Assembly (NCBI GenBank): GCA_003250275.1
Contig: QKGW01000490.1
Location: forward strand, 1 to 6,132
DNA: 6,132 bases
Origin: Alphaproteobacteria bacterium
GTDB taxonomy: Bacteria > Pseudomonadota > Alphaproteobacteria > Rhodospirillales > Rhodospirillaceae
Direction: 5' to 3'
Part shown: positions 5,717 through 6,132 of the stretch, piece after piece
Numbering within the stretch: position 1 is the first letter of the stretch
Layout of the letters: each line of letters opens with the position of its first letter
Notes under the pieces: model-generated
Told to the model about the DNA's origin: nothing
Database searches by the model: none
The model's input: only the letters and a program-made list of their open reading frames with translations
Program-made: the position numbers and the translations under genes

Positions 5717-6132
5717 ATGCCCGATACCAAAACCTTCTACATCACCACGCCGATCTATTACGTGAACGACAAGCCGCACATCGGGCACGCCTACACCACG
5801 CTCGCCTGCGACGCGCTGGCGCGCTTCAAGCGCCTCGACGGCTACGACGTGCGCTTCCTCACCGGCACCGACGAGCACGGCCAGAAGGTCGAAAAATCGG
5901 CGATGGCGAAGGGCATCGCGCCGCTCGCGTTCTGTGACGACGTCTCGCAGAACTTCCGCGACCTCGCGGTGGCGATGAAGGTGACCAACGACGACTTCAT
6001 CCGCACCACCGAGGCGCGCCACACCGCGGCGACCCAGGAGCTCTGGCGGCGCCTGGAGGAGCGGGGGCAGATCTACCTCGGCGGCTATCAGGGCTGGTAT
6101 TCGGTGCGCGACGAGGCGTTCTTCGCCGAAAG
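5717..6132 (+). CDS. metG: Methionyl-tRNA synthetase, N-terminal part, 3' end outside window
   Basis: Class I aminoacyl-tRNA synthetase that charges tRNA(Met) with methionine in the cytoplasm. The window holds 138 residues of the Rossmann catalytic domain. It opens with FYITTPIYYVND followed by the class I HIGH signature at His21-Ile22-Gly23-His24, then FLTGTDEHGQKV (47-58) and the NDDFIRTTEARH segment (91-102), all typical of MetRS. At the start of the connective insertion the sequence reads GYQGWYSVRDEAFF. There the C-x-x-C of zinc-bearing MetRS is replaced by Ser129 and Asp132, pointing to the zinc-free form. The KMSKS loop and anticodon-binding domain lie beyond the right edge. The start is fixed by GGAGAG 8 bases upstream. 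A hairpin separates it from holB, but the 41-base gap on the same strand still allows read-through. Confidence 0.97.
   Translation, partial: MPDTKTFYITTPIYYVNDKPHIGHAYTTLACDALARFKRLDGYDVRFLTGTDEHGQKVEKSAMAKGIAPLAFCDDVSQNFRDLAVAMKVTNDDFIRTTEARHTAATQELWRRLEERGQIYLGGYQGWYSVRDEAFFAE

Noticed and set aside
1..6132. Mobile elements, CRISPR arrays, tRNA or rRNA genes, or defence genes
   Set aside because: The window is filled by seven housekeeping genes with short gaps. No terminal repeats, direct repeat arrays, transposase motifs or tRNA-like folds were seen on either strand.

Overview
This is GC-rich bacterial chromosome from core, vertically inherited genome. The gene set and protein styles (a Glk-type glucokinase, an alphaproteobacterial-style RlpA with a SPOR domain, a delta-prime subunit with no zinc cysteines, and the order rlpA-dacA-tmk-holB-metG) suggest an alphaproteobacterium, perhaps of the Rhodospirillales. 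That placement is inference from style and gene order; no marker gene here settles it.

Layout, all on the + strand: (1) 1-477, the C-terminal half of glucokinase, cut by the left edge; (2) 478-580, a 103-base spacer with an inverted repeat and the ribosome binding site of the next gene; (3) 581-1708, a lipoprotein lytic murein transglycosylase of the MltB/SLT_2 family; (4) 1734-2672, RlpA, a lipoprotein lytic transglycosylase with a double-psi beta-barrel and a C-terminal SPOR domain; (5) 2673-2750, a spacer with a strong GNRA-capped hairpin; (6) 2751-3941, a secreted D-alanyl-D-alanine carboxypeptidase of the PBP5 family; (7) 3943-4617, thymidylate kinase; (8) 4614-5675, DNA polymerase III delta-prime; (9) 5676-5716, a short spacer with a hairpin and the metG ribosome binding site; (10) 5717-6132, the N-terminal part of methionyl-tRNA synthetase, cut by the right edge.

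The first three complete genes form a peptidoglycan-remodelling block: two glycan-strand-cleaving enzymes and a carboxypeptidase that trims stem pentapeptides. The next three form a DNA precursor, replication and translation block. dacA, tmk and holB are packed tightly (1-base gap, then a 4-base ATGA overlap), so they are probably co-transcribed. The hairpins at 2706-2732 and 5676-5698 are the likeliest places for partial termination or mRNA processing.

I found no mobile element, CRISPR array, tRNA or rRNA, and no sign of a previously undescribed system. The long antisense frames are explained by codon choice in the sense genes. The most useful second looks are the ambiguous dacA start with stacked start codons, the intergenic hairpins, and the mltB leader.
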